This document shows, in pieces, positions 36,883 through 45,237 of a stretch of DNA of 64,000 nt. Position numbers and translations under genes: made by a program. Below the pieces are notes generated by a model. It saw only the letters and a list, made by a program, of their open reading frames with translations. It was not told the DNA's origin and did not search any database. The stretch comes from Micromonospora sp. WMMD1082 (GTDB taxonomy: Bacteria; Actinomycetota; Actinomycetes; Mycobacteriales; Micromonosporaceae), in NCBI RefSeq assembly GCF_029626175.1, contig NZ_JARUBM010000002.1:124001-188000 (forward strand), in the 5' to 3' direction. Positions within the stretch are counted from its first letter, which is position 1, and every line of letters begins with the position of its first letter.

Positions 36883-38322
36883 ATGGCGACGGAACCCCCC
36901 ACCGTGCTCGACATCTATGCGCGTGTCAGCCGACTCGGCGACAAGCGGATGCGGTCCACCTCCGGCCAGGCCGACGACTGCAAGGCGCGCATCACCGAAC
37001 TTGGCGCCCAGGTCGGCGAGATCCTCACCGACGAAGGGCGCTCGGCGTGGAACCCGCGCGTACGGCGACCCCGCTGGGACCGGCTGATGGAACGGCTGGA
37101 GTCCGGCGCGACCGGCGGCGTGGTCGTCTTCGACCTGGCGCGATTCAGCCGCAGGCCGATCGAGGGTGAAAGGCTGATCTCCGCCGCCGAGCGCGGGCTC
37201 TTGGTGCTCGACTCCGAAGGGGAGTACGACCTGACCTCGGCCAGCGGCAAGAAGGCTTTTCGCGACCAACTGTCCAGCGCCGCGTACGAGTCCGACCGGC
37301 TGAGCACCCGAGTCAAGCGCGGCAAGAAGTTGAAGGCCATCAGCGGCGAAGCCCACACCTCGACGCGGCCGTTCGGGTTCGAGATCGACGGCACGATCCG
37401 CCAGAGCGAGGCGGAGATCATCCGGGACCTGACCGATCGGGTTCTGGCCGGCGAGTCGCAGGACGCGCTGATCGTCGAGCTGAACGAGCGCGGGATCCTC
37501 ACCTCGTACGGCAAGCCCTGGACCCGCGCCGGGCTGCGTCAGGTTCTCACCCGGCCCCGGAACGCCGGACGCATCGTGCACCTGGGGGTCGTCGTGGCGA
37601 CGGTGCCGGGCGAGCGGATCACCGAGGAAGATGTCTTCGACCGCCTGGTCGCCCTCTACGCATCCCGGCGGCGCGGCCGGCCGGTTTCCGACGCCTACCT
37701 GTGCAGCGGGAATGTCCGGTGCGGGCTGTGCGAGCACATCCTGACCGGCAGGCCGCGCGCCAACATGAAGCCGTACCCGGATGGGGAGGTTCGCCGCCAG
37801 TACTGGTGCCAGCCCCGGTCATCCGGCGGTGGGTGCGGCCGGATCTCCGTGGACCAGCGAGAGCTTGACCGCCACGTCGGCGCCTTGGTGGTGGCGATCC
37901 TGTCCGACCCCCGTCACGCCGACGCGGTTGAGGCTGCGGCCCGGGACATTGGCGAGCGGCGCGGGAAGCTCGACGCGGAGATCGCCGAGGCCGAGGAAGT
38001 CGCCGAGCAGCTGGCCGCCCGGCTCGGCAAGGGTGAGATCACGCTGCGCAGGTACGACGCCGCCGCTCGTCCGCTGGACCGCCGCCTTGCCGAGCTACGT
38101 GCCGAACGTGACCGGATCGAGGCGCCGCCGGAAATGGACGCGGCGGCCGTGGCGTTGGCGGCCGAGCGGTCATGGGCGGCGTGGTCGGACCGATGGGATG
38201 CGGCGACGGTGCCGGAGCGGCGACGGCTGGTCCGGATGGCGCTGCGCGGCCGGAAGCTGGTCATTGGGCCGGCAGACGCTAGCAATCGCGCCGACGTGGC
38301 TGGTCGAATCCGAGTGGAGTAG
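36883..38322 (+). CDS. int: Large serine recombinase (integrase)
   Basis: 479 residues. The N-terminal resolvase domain has the catalytic YARVS motif (DIYARVSRLGDKRM) and VVVFDLARFSRRPIEGERLI. The recombinase domain follows (TSTRPFGFEIDG, ILTSYGKPWTRAGLRQVLT). Then a zinc ribbon (NVRCGLCEHILTGRP with later YWCQ and GGCG) and a coiled coil of about residues 360-420 (IAEAEEVAEQLAARL), as in large serine integrases. It lies 23 bp inside attL and reads away from it, the usual arrangement. It directs integration into nei, with excision probably needing a directionality factor. Confidence 0.95.
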   Translation: MATEPPTVLDIYARVSRLGDKRMRSTSGQADDCKARITELGAQVGEILTDEGRSAWNPRVRRPRWDRLMERLESGATGGVVVFDLARFSRRPIEGERLISAAERGLLVLDSEGEYDLTSASGKKAFRDQLSSAAYESDRLSTRVKRGKKLKAISGEAHTSTRPFGFEIDGTIRQSEAEIIRDLTDRVLAGESQDALIVELNERGILTSYGKPWTRAGLRQVLTRPRNAGRIVHLGVVVATVPGERITEEDVFDRLVALYASRRRGRPVSDAYLCSGNVRCGLCEHILTGRPRANMKPYPDGEVRRQYWCQPRSSGGGCGRISVDQRELDRHVGALVVAILSDPRHADAVEAAARDIGERRGKLDAEIAEAEEVAEQLAARLGKGEITLRRYDAAARPLDRRLAELRAERDRIEAPPEMDAAAVALAAERSWAAWSDRWDAATVPERRRLVRMALRGRKLVIGPADASNRADVAGRIRVE

Positions 38323-38468
38323 CCAGCTTGGATCTTGACCGGTAGCCGGCTACGCTGATCTTGCCTCCCTCACCGGGAGGCCCCCAAGCCGGTGCAACAG
38401 GCCACTTGCGGGTAGCAGCCGACCGCCGTCACAACGGGCGTGTCTGGCCTACCTCTCAGGTGGTGCCG

Positions 38469-38732
38469 ATGTCCTTCTCCGGGAAGCTCTCCGATCCCGA
38501 GTTCCGACGTGATCGCGCACGTCGCGCACGAGCAGCCCAGCAATCCGCTGACTTCCACGTACGCCAGGCGATCCGGGCCGGAGTCGCCAGCAGCGATATC
38601 GACGCCTGGGCCGCCCGGATCGCCGCCACCCTCCCCCCGCTGACGCCTGACGAGGCCGCCGCAGCTGGTCGACTCGCCGCAGCACTCGAATCGGCAGCCA
38701 CCGCGAGCGGTGGTGAGCAGGATGCGGCATGA
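38469..38732 (+). CDS. Small conserved hypothetical protein
   Basis: 87 residues starting MSFSGKLSDPEFRRDRARRA. Later residues are helical and Ala-rich (DIDAWAARIAATLPPLTPDE). Basic N-terminus; no motif of known function. It follows the integrase and its end overlaps the next gene. An in-frame start further upstream (38361) is possible but the sequence there is not convincing. Confidence 0.6.
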   Translation: MSFSGKLSDPEFRRDRARRARAAQQSADFHVRQAIRAGVASSDIDAWAARIAATLPPLTPDEAAAAGRLAAALESAATASGGEQDAA

Positions 38733-38994
38733 AGTGACCCCCCGCCCGGTCGGCGATACCGGGACAGGGGGCCAAAAGACGACCAGCGGGGACGTCGTGG
38801 CGAGCGTAACCCGGCTTTCCTCAGCCGTCACGCCCACTGTTCGCGACGTCGACGAGCACCAGGCCGACAACACCGAACGCCCGTCGCGATGGGCCGGCAC
38901 GTACGACGTGGCCGACCTCGGACTCACCTGCAACCACGGGCCCGGATGCCCCGCACGCGCCCGACTCGCCACGCCGGCGTCAGGCGGCCGCTGA
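38722..38994 (+). CDS. Hypothetical protein
   Basis: About 90 residues (MRHEVTPRPVGDTGTGG at the start; DVADLGLTCNHGPGCPARAR with a Cys pair near the end). It overlaps the upstream gene by 11 bp and the downstream HTH gene by one base (TGATG), which argues that it is translated. GTG starts at 38710 and 38734 are alternatives. No function recognised. Confidence 0.5.
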   Translation: MRHEVTPRPVGDTGTGGQKTTSGDVVASVTRLSSAVTPTVRDVDEHQADNTERPSRWAGTYDVADLGLTCNHGPGCPARARLATPASGGR

Positions 38995-39836
38995 TGTCCG
39001 GCACCGGCGCAGAGCGCCTCCGCCAGCACACCCAACGGTGCAGCGAGGCAACCGGCCGCACCCTGCACCCGGACCAGGCGTACACCGATGCCGTGTGGGA
39101 GTCGAAAGCCCTGACCAGCACGCAGAAGATCGCCGCCCTGTGCTACGCCAACCATGCGCGTCGGGGCAGCCGTGATCGGGCCTGGGTGGCGTACCCGTGG
39201 CTGATGACGCAGACCGGTATCCGGTCCCGCGAGACGGCCTCGGCCGTGCTCCGTGCTCTCGTGGACGCCGGATGGCTGGAGCCCGTGGGGAAGCACAAGC
39301 GGAGCGTGGTGTACGCGCTCGCGCTGCCCGCCGACGCGGATGCGGTACCGGCTGTCGCGCCCGACCGCAGCCGCTTGTTTCGGGAACTGGCCCGCCGCTC
39401 TGCGGAAGCCCGACACACACAGCAGACCGGTACGGCAGACGTACCGGTTGGTGGGGAGATCGGTACGGCAGCCCAGCCGACCGGTACGGACGCCGTACCG
39501 ACATCGGTACGGAAATCCGCCCCACCGGTACGGCAGACGTACCGAAACGGTACGGCAGACGTACGCGACTCTCTCTCTGAGAGGACCCTCCAAGGGGACT
39601 CTCAGGGAGATGACTCTCCGCGTCGCGACGCCGCCGCCACGCTTCGCGCGGCGACGCCCGACGCCGAAGGAGCGACTCTCGACGGCGAACGGGCCCGCGC
39701 GCAGATCCGGGAACGACTCGCGGCGACAGGCGCGCGGCCAGTCTCCCTCTCCCGCTGGAAGCGCCCCCGCGCCAAGGACGAACCGAACCCGCACTTCGCC
39801 GGATACCGGCAGGACGACGAAGGCGGTGCGGCGTGA
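38994..39836 (+). CDS. HTH protein, probable replication initiator or replication-associated factor
   Basis: 280 residues. The N-terminal ~110 residues form a winged-helix resembling plasmid and phage replication proteins: ALTSTQKIAALCYANHARRG, DRAWVAYPWLMTQTGIRSRE and AVLRALVDAGWLEPVGKHKR. A related fold occurs at 52517-53092. A low-complexity middle is written by the iteron array (39428-39567). The C-terminus is basic (RWKRPRAKDEPNPHFAG). The initiator role is inferred from the HTH and from iterons within the gene, as in plasmids where the initiator binds inside its own reading frame. Its end overlaps the next gene by GTGA. Confidence 0.65.
   Translation: MSGTGAERLRQHTQRCSEATGRTLHPDQAYTDAVWESKALTSTQKIAALCYANHARRGSRDRAWVAYPWLMTQTGIRSRETASAVLRALVDAGWLEPVGKHKRSVVYALALPADADAVPAVAPDRSRLFRELARRSAEARHTQQTGTADVPVGGEIGTAAQPTGTDAVPTSVRKSAPPVRQTYRNGTADVRDSLSERTLQGDSQGDDSPRRDAAATLRAATPDAEGATLDGERARAQIRERLAATGARPVSLSRWKRPRAKDEPNPHFAGYRQDDEGGAA
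39428..39567. repeat. Iteron array with CGGTACGG core
   Basis: CGGTACGG starts at 39428, 39461, 39482, 39505, 39526 and 39548, so the later spacings are 21, 23, 21 and 22 bp, two turns of the helix. Four copies extend to GGTACGG-N4-CGTACC-like inverted repeats. The repeats are read in different frames of the host gene, so the conservation is at DNA level. Confidence 0.75.
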
Positions 39837-40198
39837 CCGAGCAGGAACGCGCCGAGTGGGAGCAGCGACTGGCGGCCGCCGTCGCCGGCACCATCCGCCG
39901 CCGTGCCCAACGCCGCCAGGAACGCGCGGACCGGGCCGCAGCCCGTACTGCCGGCCTCACCCACCGGCACCGTGACCGCCTCGCACACCGGAAGGCCACC
40001 ACCATGACCAACCCCGACGAGCAGACCCTCACCGTCGACGTGAGCGGGCTACGCGACGCCGAACTGCGCGACGTGTCCACCCTGCTCGCCAAGTGCGCCG
40101 GGTGGCATACGGTCGCCGAACCCGTCGCCGTGGTGCTGGCCGCTCTCGCCGAACAGGCCGGCCGCATCCGCGGCCGCCGCCGGCAGAACGGGGGGTGA
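39833..40198 (+). CDS. Hypothetical protein of the element
   Basis: 121 residues. The first half is highly charged and helical (MTEQERAEWEQRLAAAVAGT, RRRAQRRQERADRAAAR). The second half has VDVSGLRDAELRDVSTLLAK and AVVLAALAEQAGRIRGRR. The GTG at 39833 overlaps the upstream stop. No function recognised. Confidence 0.6.
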   Translation: MTEQERAEWEQRLAAAVAGTIRRRAQRRQERADRAAARTAGLTHRHRDRLAHRKATTMTNPDEQTLTVDVSGLRDAELRDVSTLLAKCAGWHTVAEPVAVVLAALAEQAGRIRGRRRQNGG

Positions 40199-40204
40199 CC
40201 CGCG

Positions 40205-40696
40205 ATGGCCGACCGAACCGAGATGATCGCCGCGGCGGACCGCATCGCCGTACACCCCAGCTTCGGCGCGCTCGTCGACCAGCTACGCGCCGCCGCGCCC
40301 GTGCACCTGGTCGACCAGGACGACGCCGCCACCGCCCACGCCGCCCACCTGGTCGACGCCGTCGGCGGCTCGTCGAAGCGCACCCTGGTCAACGTGCCGG
40401 CGTGGCTACGGGCCGAGCTGCTCGACGCCCTAGGCGTGTACGCGCGGACCCTGCCCGGCCGGGCGTGCCGGCACGCCCCGACCTCGGCCCGGCCGGGCCC
40501 GGTCGTCGCCGCCACCTGGCGGCCCGGGTGGGTCGTGTGCCTGGACTGCGCGCCGATCCTCGGCGATCCGTGGCAGGTCTGCTCGTGGTGCGGCGCCGAC
40601 GGGGTGCAGGTGGCCACCGTCCAGGCCGGCGTGCTGCTCTACCAGGTGCCCGTTTGCCGGGCGTGCCGGCCTCAGGTGATGGCCGATGCCGGCTGA
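40205..40696 (+). CDS. Hypothetical zinc-ribbon-like protein
   Basis: 163 residues. The C-terminal half has several Cys pairs: VVCLDCAPIL, QVCSWCGADG and PVCRACRPQV, which suggests one or two zinc ribbons. The N-terminal half is helical (PSFGALVDQLRAAAPVHLVD). It overlaps the next gene. Function unknown; common in actinomycete integrative elements. Confidence 0.65.
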   Translation: MADRTEMIAAADRIAVHPSFGALVDQLRAAAPVHLVDQDDAATAHAAHLVDAVGGSSKRTLVNVPAWLRAELLDALGVYARTLPGRACRHAPTSARPGPVVAATWRPGWVVCLDCAPILGDPWQVCSWCGADGVQVATVQAGVLLYQVPVCRACRPQVMADAG

Positions 40697-41078
40697 CGGG
40701 CCGCCCCGCGTCGTGGCCATCGACCGGCACGGCCAGCCGGTCACGCTCGACGAGCAGGGCATGGCGCACCTGCGGCACGCGCTGCGCGCTCACCTCGACT
40801 GGTGCCACCGCAGCAGCATCACGCCGCCGTCCGATCTGGTGGCCATGGCCATCACGGTGGCCGGGAACGGGCGATCTGGCCGCGAAACTGTCCGCGAACG
40901 TGATCAAGGGCCGCCGCCGGGTCATCGTCATGTCGTGATGTCGTACCGGGAAGCCGCGCAGCACCTGGGTGTCTCCACCAGGACGCTGCGGCGGCACCGG
41001 GCGGCCGGCCTTCTGCGCGCTACCGGCCGCCGCCTGATCATCCCGGTTCCGCTGGACGACGCCGAGCTCGGCGGCTGA
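40686..41078 (+). CDS. Excisionase-like HTH protein, probably two genes joined by a frameshift
   Basis: As read, 130 residues. The last 46, starting MSYREAAQHLGVSTRTLRRH, form a MerR/excisionase-type helix-turn-helix (GLLRATGRRLIIP), which could be a complete Xis starting at the ATG at 40938. The first ~60 residues (RVVAIDRHGQPVTLDEQGMA; LDWCHRSSITPPSDLVAMAI) belong to another small protein. Its natural end, GDLAAKLSANVIKGRRRVIV, lies in the +1 frame and stops at 40938, overlapping the Xis ATG as TGATG. An extra G in a G run at about 40868-40872 explains the junction. Alternatively it is a genuine fusion. Confidence 0.6.
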   Translation: MPADGPPRVVAIDRHGQPVTLDEQGMAHLRHALRAHLDWCHRSSITPPSDLVAMAITVAGNGRSGRETVRERDQGPPPGHRHVVMSYREAAQHLGVSTRTLRRHRAAGLLRATGRRLIIPVPLDDAELGG

Positions 41079-41335
41079 TCCGGTGGAGCCCACGAGCCGC
41101 CGAGGGATGGCACTCATGGGCAGCCGCAGGCGACCCGGCCTTGCGCCACTCGCCTGCGGTGCGGCATCACCCCTTCGTCGTAGCCGGGTCCGGGGCTCCA
41201 CCGGCAGGCCCCGGACCGGCTACGGCACCGGTCACGACGGGTGGTGGTAGCGCGGTGTGCGTGGGATGTCAGGCTCTTGACGCGTCGGAGTGCCAGACCC
41301 TTGAAGCGTTCGAAGCGGCCCCGGGTGCTCCGTCG

Positions 41336-41836
41336 ATGTGGCGACCATGCCCGGTCGACAAGCGATGGTTCCACGCAGCCAAGAGCGGCCGGACGTTTGC
41401 CGTCTACTGCTCGGCGGAGTGCAAGGCCACGCGCGAGCGCCAGATCCAGCGCGCCATCCGCGACCTTGCCCGCGACCACACCTCCGGCGACCCGCGTGCC
41501 GCCCTGGCCGACGCCGAGGTCCTCTACAGCTGGTGGTACGGCACCAACGATCACCGGCTGACCCTCCGCTACTGGGGCAACGCCGGCCGGCCGGGCCCTA
41601 CGAATGCCCCGGAGAGCCCGCGTGTGCGGCAGGCACTGGTCGACCGGCTCAACCGGCTACGACCCATCGTCCGCGAGCTGGACCGGAAGGCAGAACGCGA
41701 GGAAGCGGAGCGGCGCCGCCGGAACGCCGCCCGTGCCGAGCAACAGGAAGCGGCCCGTATCGAGCGGGATGTCGAGAACGCGTGGCGGGTCGAGCTGCTC
41801 GCAGGCCTCGGCCCCGACGAGCCGGCAAGAGAGTGA
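41336..41836 (+). CDS. Zinc-finger-like hypothetical protein
   Basis: 166 residues from the ATG at 41336. The start MWRPCPVDKRWFHAAKSGR followed by YCSAECKATRERQIQR looks like a short treble-clef zinc finger (C-x5-W...C-x3-C). The middle is basic (RAIRDLARDHTSG; WWYGTNDHRLTLRYWGN) and the C-terminus is a long charged helix (RKAEREEAERRRRNAARAE). An upstream extension in frame to 41141 is possible. It may be a phage-type DNA or head-associated protein; not recognised. Confidence 0.55.
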   Translation: MWRPCPVDKRWFHAAKSGRTFAVYCSAECKATRERQIQRAIRDLARDHTSGDPRAALADAEVLYSWWYGTNDHRLTLRYWGNAGRPGPTNAPESPRVRQALVDRLNRLRPIVRELDRKAEREEAERRRRNAARAEQQEAARIERDVENAWRVELLAGLGPDEPARE

Positions 41837-42483
41837 GTGATCACATGGACTGCGGTTGCGGCAGGCCGGGGTGTGCCGCCGTAGGGCGGGCGTTCAGCAT
41901 GGCGGCGTTCACCATGGGCGATCCGCTCGCCGGGTCGCCGTCGTATCAACGTGCGCTGGCCGCGCGGAAAGCACGGGAGGCCCGCCGGCCGGCACCCGCC
42001 TCGCGGCCGCGCCGGTCACCGTCGCCCCGGCTCCGCGAGCTCCAGCGATGGAGTGCCCCGATCAACCTTCGGGCCGCCACACAGGGCCTGTGCATCGACG
42101 GTTACCGGCTGGACCTGGCCGGCATGGACACGCGCGAGTGCACCACCGAGCTGTACTGGCGTCACCGCAACGGCCAGCTTGGCCGCAGCCGCGAGGTGAT
42201 CGGCCGCGTCGAGCAGCTGAGCGAAGCCAGGTGGAGCCGCGAGTACGCCGATCTCAGCCTGCAGGCCCGCATCCGTCTCGACCTGACCACCGAGCAGGGC
42301 CGGCAGCAGTGGGAGCGCCACCAGCGTGGCGAGAACCTCGCGGCGTCGATCTCGTTCCTGCGGAACTCGCCAGCGGAGTACATGAGCGGGTGGGTGCGCG
42401 ACTGGCAGCTGCGTCACGTGTCGCTCGTCGAGCCCGGCAAGCAGGTCGACCCGCGGGCCCTCACGCCGCGGTGGGCGCTCTGA
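41833..42483 (+). CDS. Prohead-protease-like protein (putative)
   Basis: 216 residues. The C-terminal ~150 residues resemble HK97-type prohead proteases (peptidase S78). The segment AATQGLCIDGYRLDLAGMD is followed by LYWRHRNGQLGRSREVIGRV (candidate catalytic His), ARIRLDLTTEQGRQQWERHQ, NLAASISFLRNSP (candidate Ser) and DWQLRHVSLVEPG. The order and spacing fit, but the match is partial. The GTG at 41833 overlaps the upstream stop. Directly followed by the tape-measure gene, which supports a phage origin. Confidence 0.4.
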   Translation: MSDHMDCGCGRPGCAAVGRAFSMAAFTMGDPLAGSPSYQRALAARKAREARRPAPASRPRRSPSPRLRELQRWSAPINLRAATQGLCIDGYRLDLAGMDTRECTTELYWRHRNGQLGRSREVIGRVEQLSEARWSREYADLSLQARIRLDLTTEQGRQQWERHQRGENLAASISFLRNSPAEYMSGWVRDWQLRHVSLVEPGKQVDPRALTPRWAL

Positions 42484-42484
42484 C

Positions 42485-45226
42485 ATGTCGTCCCAGGATC
42501 TCTCCTACCGCCTGAGCGCCGACCCGCGTCAGTTCGAGCGCGGTTTCAAGAGGGCCGAGGACAGCGCTCGCGCTTTCGAGCGTGAGCTGGCCCGGTTGGA
42601 GGCCGAGCAGGCCAAGGTCGACGCCGCCATGGACCAGGTCGGCGGCACGTTCCTCGCGGCCGGTGCGGCGATCGGCGCTGGACTCGTGATGGCCACCCGC
42701 GCCGCGATCTCCTGGGAGTCCGCCTGGACCGGCGTAGCGAAGGTGATTGACGGGTCGCCGGAGCAACTCGCCGAGTTGGAGGGCGAACTACGGCAGCTCG
42801 CCCGAACCTTGCCTCAGACGCATGAGGAGATCGCCGGCGTCGCCGCGGCCGCCGGTCAGCTCGGTGTGGCCCGCGAGGACATCGTCTCCTTCACGCGGGT
42901 CATGGTCGACCTCGGCGTCGCGACGAACCTGAGCAGCGAAGAAGCCGCGTTCTCACTGTCGCGGCTTATGAACATCATGCAGACCGCCCCCGACAACGTC
43001 TCCCGCCTCGGCGCGTCCATCGTCGAGCTGGGCAACAACAGCGCGACCACCGAGGCCGAGATTGTGGAGATGGCGCTGCGGATCGCCGGCGCCGGCAAGA
43101 CCGTCCGCATGTCGGAGGCCGACGTGATCGGCTTCGCCGGCGCGCTGTCGTCCGTCGGCGTCGCGGCCGAGGCCGGCGGCAGCGCGATCAGCCGCGCGTT
43201 CATCAACATCGAGCAGGCCGTCCGCGCCGGCGGGGACCGGCTGGAACTGTTCGCCAAGGTCGCCGGCATGACCAGCGACCAGTACGCGCAGGCATTCCAG
43301 ACCGACGCCGCCCGCGCCACCGCCGCCTTCATTCAAGGGCTGGGCCGGATGCAGGCCGTCGGCGGCGACGTGTTCAAGACCCTGTCCGACCTGGGCATGT
43401 CGGAGATCCTGCTCCGTGACGCCCTGCTGCGTCTCGCCGGCGCCGGTGACCTCGTGACCCGCAGCCTCGACACCGCCAACCAGGGCTGGGAAGAGAACAC
43501 CGCCCTGATCGCCGAAGCGGAGCGGCGGTACGGCACCGTCGAATCCCGGCTCCAGATCGCCCGCAACCAGATGAACGACTTCGCCATCGACATCGGCAAC
43601 GTGTTCCTCCCGGCCGTCGGCGGGGCGGCGGATCTGGTCGGCGATCTGGCCGGAGTGCTCACCGACCTACCCGGGCCGATCAAGGCGGTCCTCGCCGTGC
43701 TGGGCCTGACCGCCGCCGCGACGCTGCTACTCGGCGGCACCATGCTCGTGGCCATCCCCCGCATCGCCGCGTACAAGCAGTCCATGCTGGAGCTGTCGAT
43801 GGCTCAGGGCCGCATGGCCGCCACAGCGGTCGCCGCGAACACCGCGATGAGCCGGGTCGGCGCGTTCCTCGCCGGGCCCTGGGGCCTCGTCCTCGCTGGC
43901 GCGGTTGCCGCGCTGTCCGCGTTCGCCATGGCCAACGCGGAGGCGCGTGGCCGGGCCCGCGAGCTCGCGGACACCCTCGACGCACAGTCCGGGGCCGTCA
44001 CCCGCGACACGCAGGTGTGGCTGGCCAACCAGCTGGCCACCACCGGCGTCATCGACAAGGCGAAACTGCTCGGCATCTCGGCGGCCGACCTGACCCGGGC
44101 GATCATGGGCGAGGCGGACGCCGTCGCCCGTGTCAACGCCGAGCTGGACAAGCACAACGGCGCCGCCGCACCGGTGTACGCGCGGCGGTCCGGCGACATG
44201 AACGCTGCCGCCTCGGATCTGCGCCGCACCATCGCCGACATGGGCGGTGACCTCGATGCCGCCCGGGAGCTGCACGAGCAGTTGACCGAGGCCACGGAGG
44301 GCAACAAGAAGTCCATCGACGACCTTGACCCCGCTACCCGTCAGCTGGCGACGTCGCTGGGCTTGACCGCCGATGCGGCTGAGGATCTGACCGCCGGAGT
44401 CGACGACCTGGACAAGGCGCTCAAGGCGCTGCTCGGTCAGATGTTCGACCTGGAGGAAGCCGAGGACGCCGCCACCCGCGCCATGCGGCGGATGACCGAT
44501 GCGGCGAAGGAGAACGGCGGCCAGCTCAAGGGCAACAGCGAGGCGGCGCTCACCAACCGGGACAACGTCCGGAATCTGATCAAGGCGCACGCGGACCAGA
44601 TCGTCAAGTTCGCCGAGACCGGCGCAACCACCGAACAGCTGACCACCAAGACGAAGCAGCTACGGGACGAGTTCGTGCGGCAGGCGACGCAGGCCGGCCT
44701 CACCAAGTCCGAGGTCCGCGACTACGCGAAGGCGTACGACGGCGTCCCGGCCGAGGTGCAGACGCACATCAAGACGCCTGGCCTGCAAGGTGCTCAGGGT
44801 CAGGTCCGGACGTACGTGGATTGGCTGCGGCAGATCCCCCGCGAGGTACGCACCCGGCTGGTCACGGAGGAGCGGACGGCCCGGGGCGGCCGCCGCGAGT
44901 TCAACGCGCTGGGCGGTCCGGTCGGCAGTAGGTACGCCGGCGGCGGGGTGGTCGACGGCCCGCACGGCTACGACGCGGTGCCGATCTGGGCGACCCGGGG
45001 CGAGTGGGTGTCCACGGTCGACGCGACCAGGCGCAACGCTGCGGCGCTCGCGGCCGCCAACGCAGGCGCGAAACTCGCCGTGGTCGGGTCGTCGGCGACC
45101 CGGGGCGACTACGGCGGCGCAGGCGGTCGCGGGATGACCATCGAGAACGTCACGGTTCAGGCGTGGACGGACCGCTTCTCGCTGCGGCAGGTGGAGCAGG
45201 AAATCGCCATGCACAACAGCTTCTAG
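42485..45226 (+). CDS. Phage tail tape-measure protein
   Basis: 913 residues. The N-terminal ~350 residues match the TP901 tape-measure core: helical start (YRLSADPRQFERGFKRAEDS), TFLAAGAAIGAGLVMATRAA, WESAWTGVAKVIDGSPEQ, EIAGVAAAAGQLGVAREDIV and LSSEEAAFSLSRLMNIMQTA. Hydrophobic segments lie near residues 405-430 and 465-490. A Gly-rich tail follows (YAGGGVVDGPHGYDAVP with IWATRGEWV), also typical. The protein sets tail length and is ejected with phage DNA. It starts one base after the previous stop and is followed by a tail-associated gene. Confidence 0.9.
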   Translation: MSSQDLSYRLSADPRQFERGFKRAEDSARAFERELARLEAEQAKVDAAMDQVGGTFLAAGAAIGAGLVMATRAAISWESAWTGVAKVIDGSPEQLAELEGELRQLARTLPQTHEEIAGVAAAAGQLGVAREDIVSFTRVMVDLGVATNLSSEEAAFSLSRLMNIMQTAPDNVSRLGASIVELGNNSATTEAEIVEMALRIAGAGKTVRMSEADVIGFAGALSSVGVAAEAGGSAISRAFINIEQAVRAGGDRLELFAKVAGMTSDQYAQAFQTDAARATAAFIQGLGRMQAVGGDVFKTLSDLGMSEILLRDALLRLAGAGDLVTRSLDTANQGWEENTALIAEAERRYGTVESRLQIARNQMNDFAIDIGNVFLPAVGGAADLVGDLAGVLTDLPGPIKAVLAVLGLTAAATLLLGGTMLVAIPRIAAYKQSMLELSMAQGRMAATAVAANTAMSRVGAFLAGPWGLVLAGAVAALSAFAMANAEARGRARELADTLDAQSGAVTRDTQVWLANQLATTGVIDKAKLLGISAADLTRAIMGEADAVARVNAELDKHNGAAAPVYARRSGDMNAAASDLRRTIADMGGDLDAARELHEQLTEATEGNKKSIDDLDPATRQLATSLGLTADAAEDLTAGVDDLDKALKALLGQMFDLEEAEDAATRAMRRMTDAAKENGGQLKGNSEAALTNRDNVRNLIKAHADQIVKFAETGATTEQLTTKTKQLRDEFVRQATQAGLTKSEVRDYAKAYDGVPAEVQTHIKTPGLQGAQGQVRTYVDWLRQIPREVRTRLVTEERTARGGRREFNALGGPVGSRYAGGGVVDGPHGYDAVPIWATRGEWVSTVDATRRNAAALAAANAGAKLAVVGSSATRGDYGGAGGRGMTIENVTVQAWTDRFSLRQVEQEIAMHNSF

Positions 45227-45237
45227 GAGACACGTTC

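Noticed and set aside
39428..39567. CRISPR-like array
   Set aside because: Core is only 8 bp and spacing about 22 bp, within a coding gene and with no cas genes. Iterons fit better.
41114..41554. Minus-strand 146-codon frame
   Set aside because: Antisense to the zinc-finger-like gene, with no motif or ribosome site.
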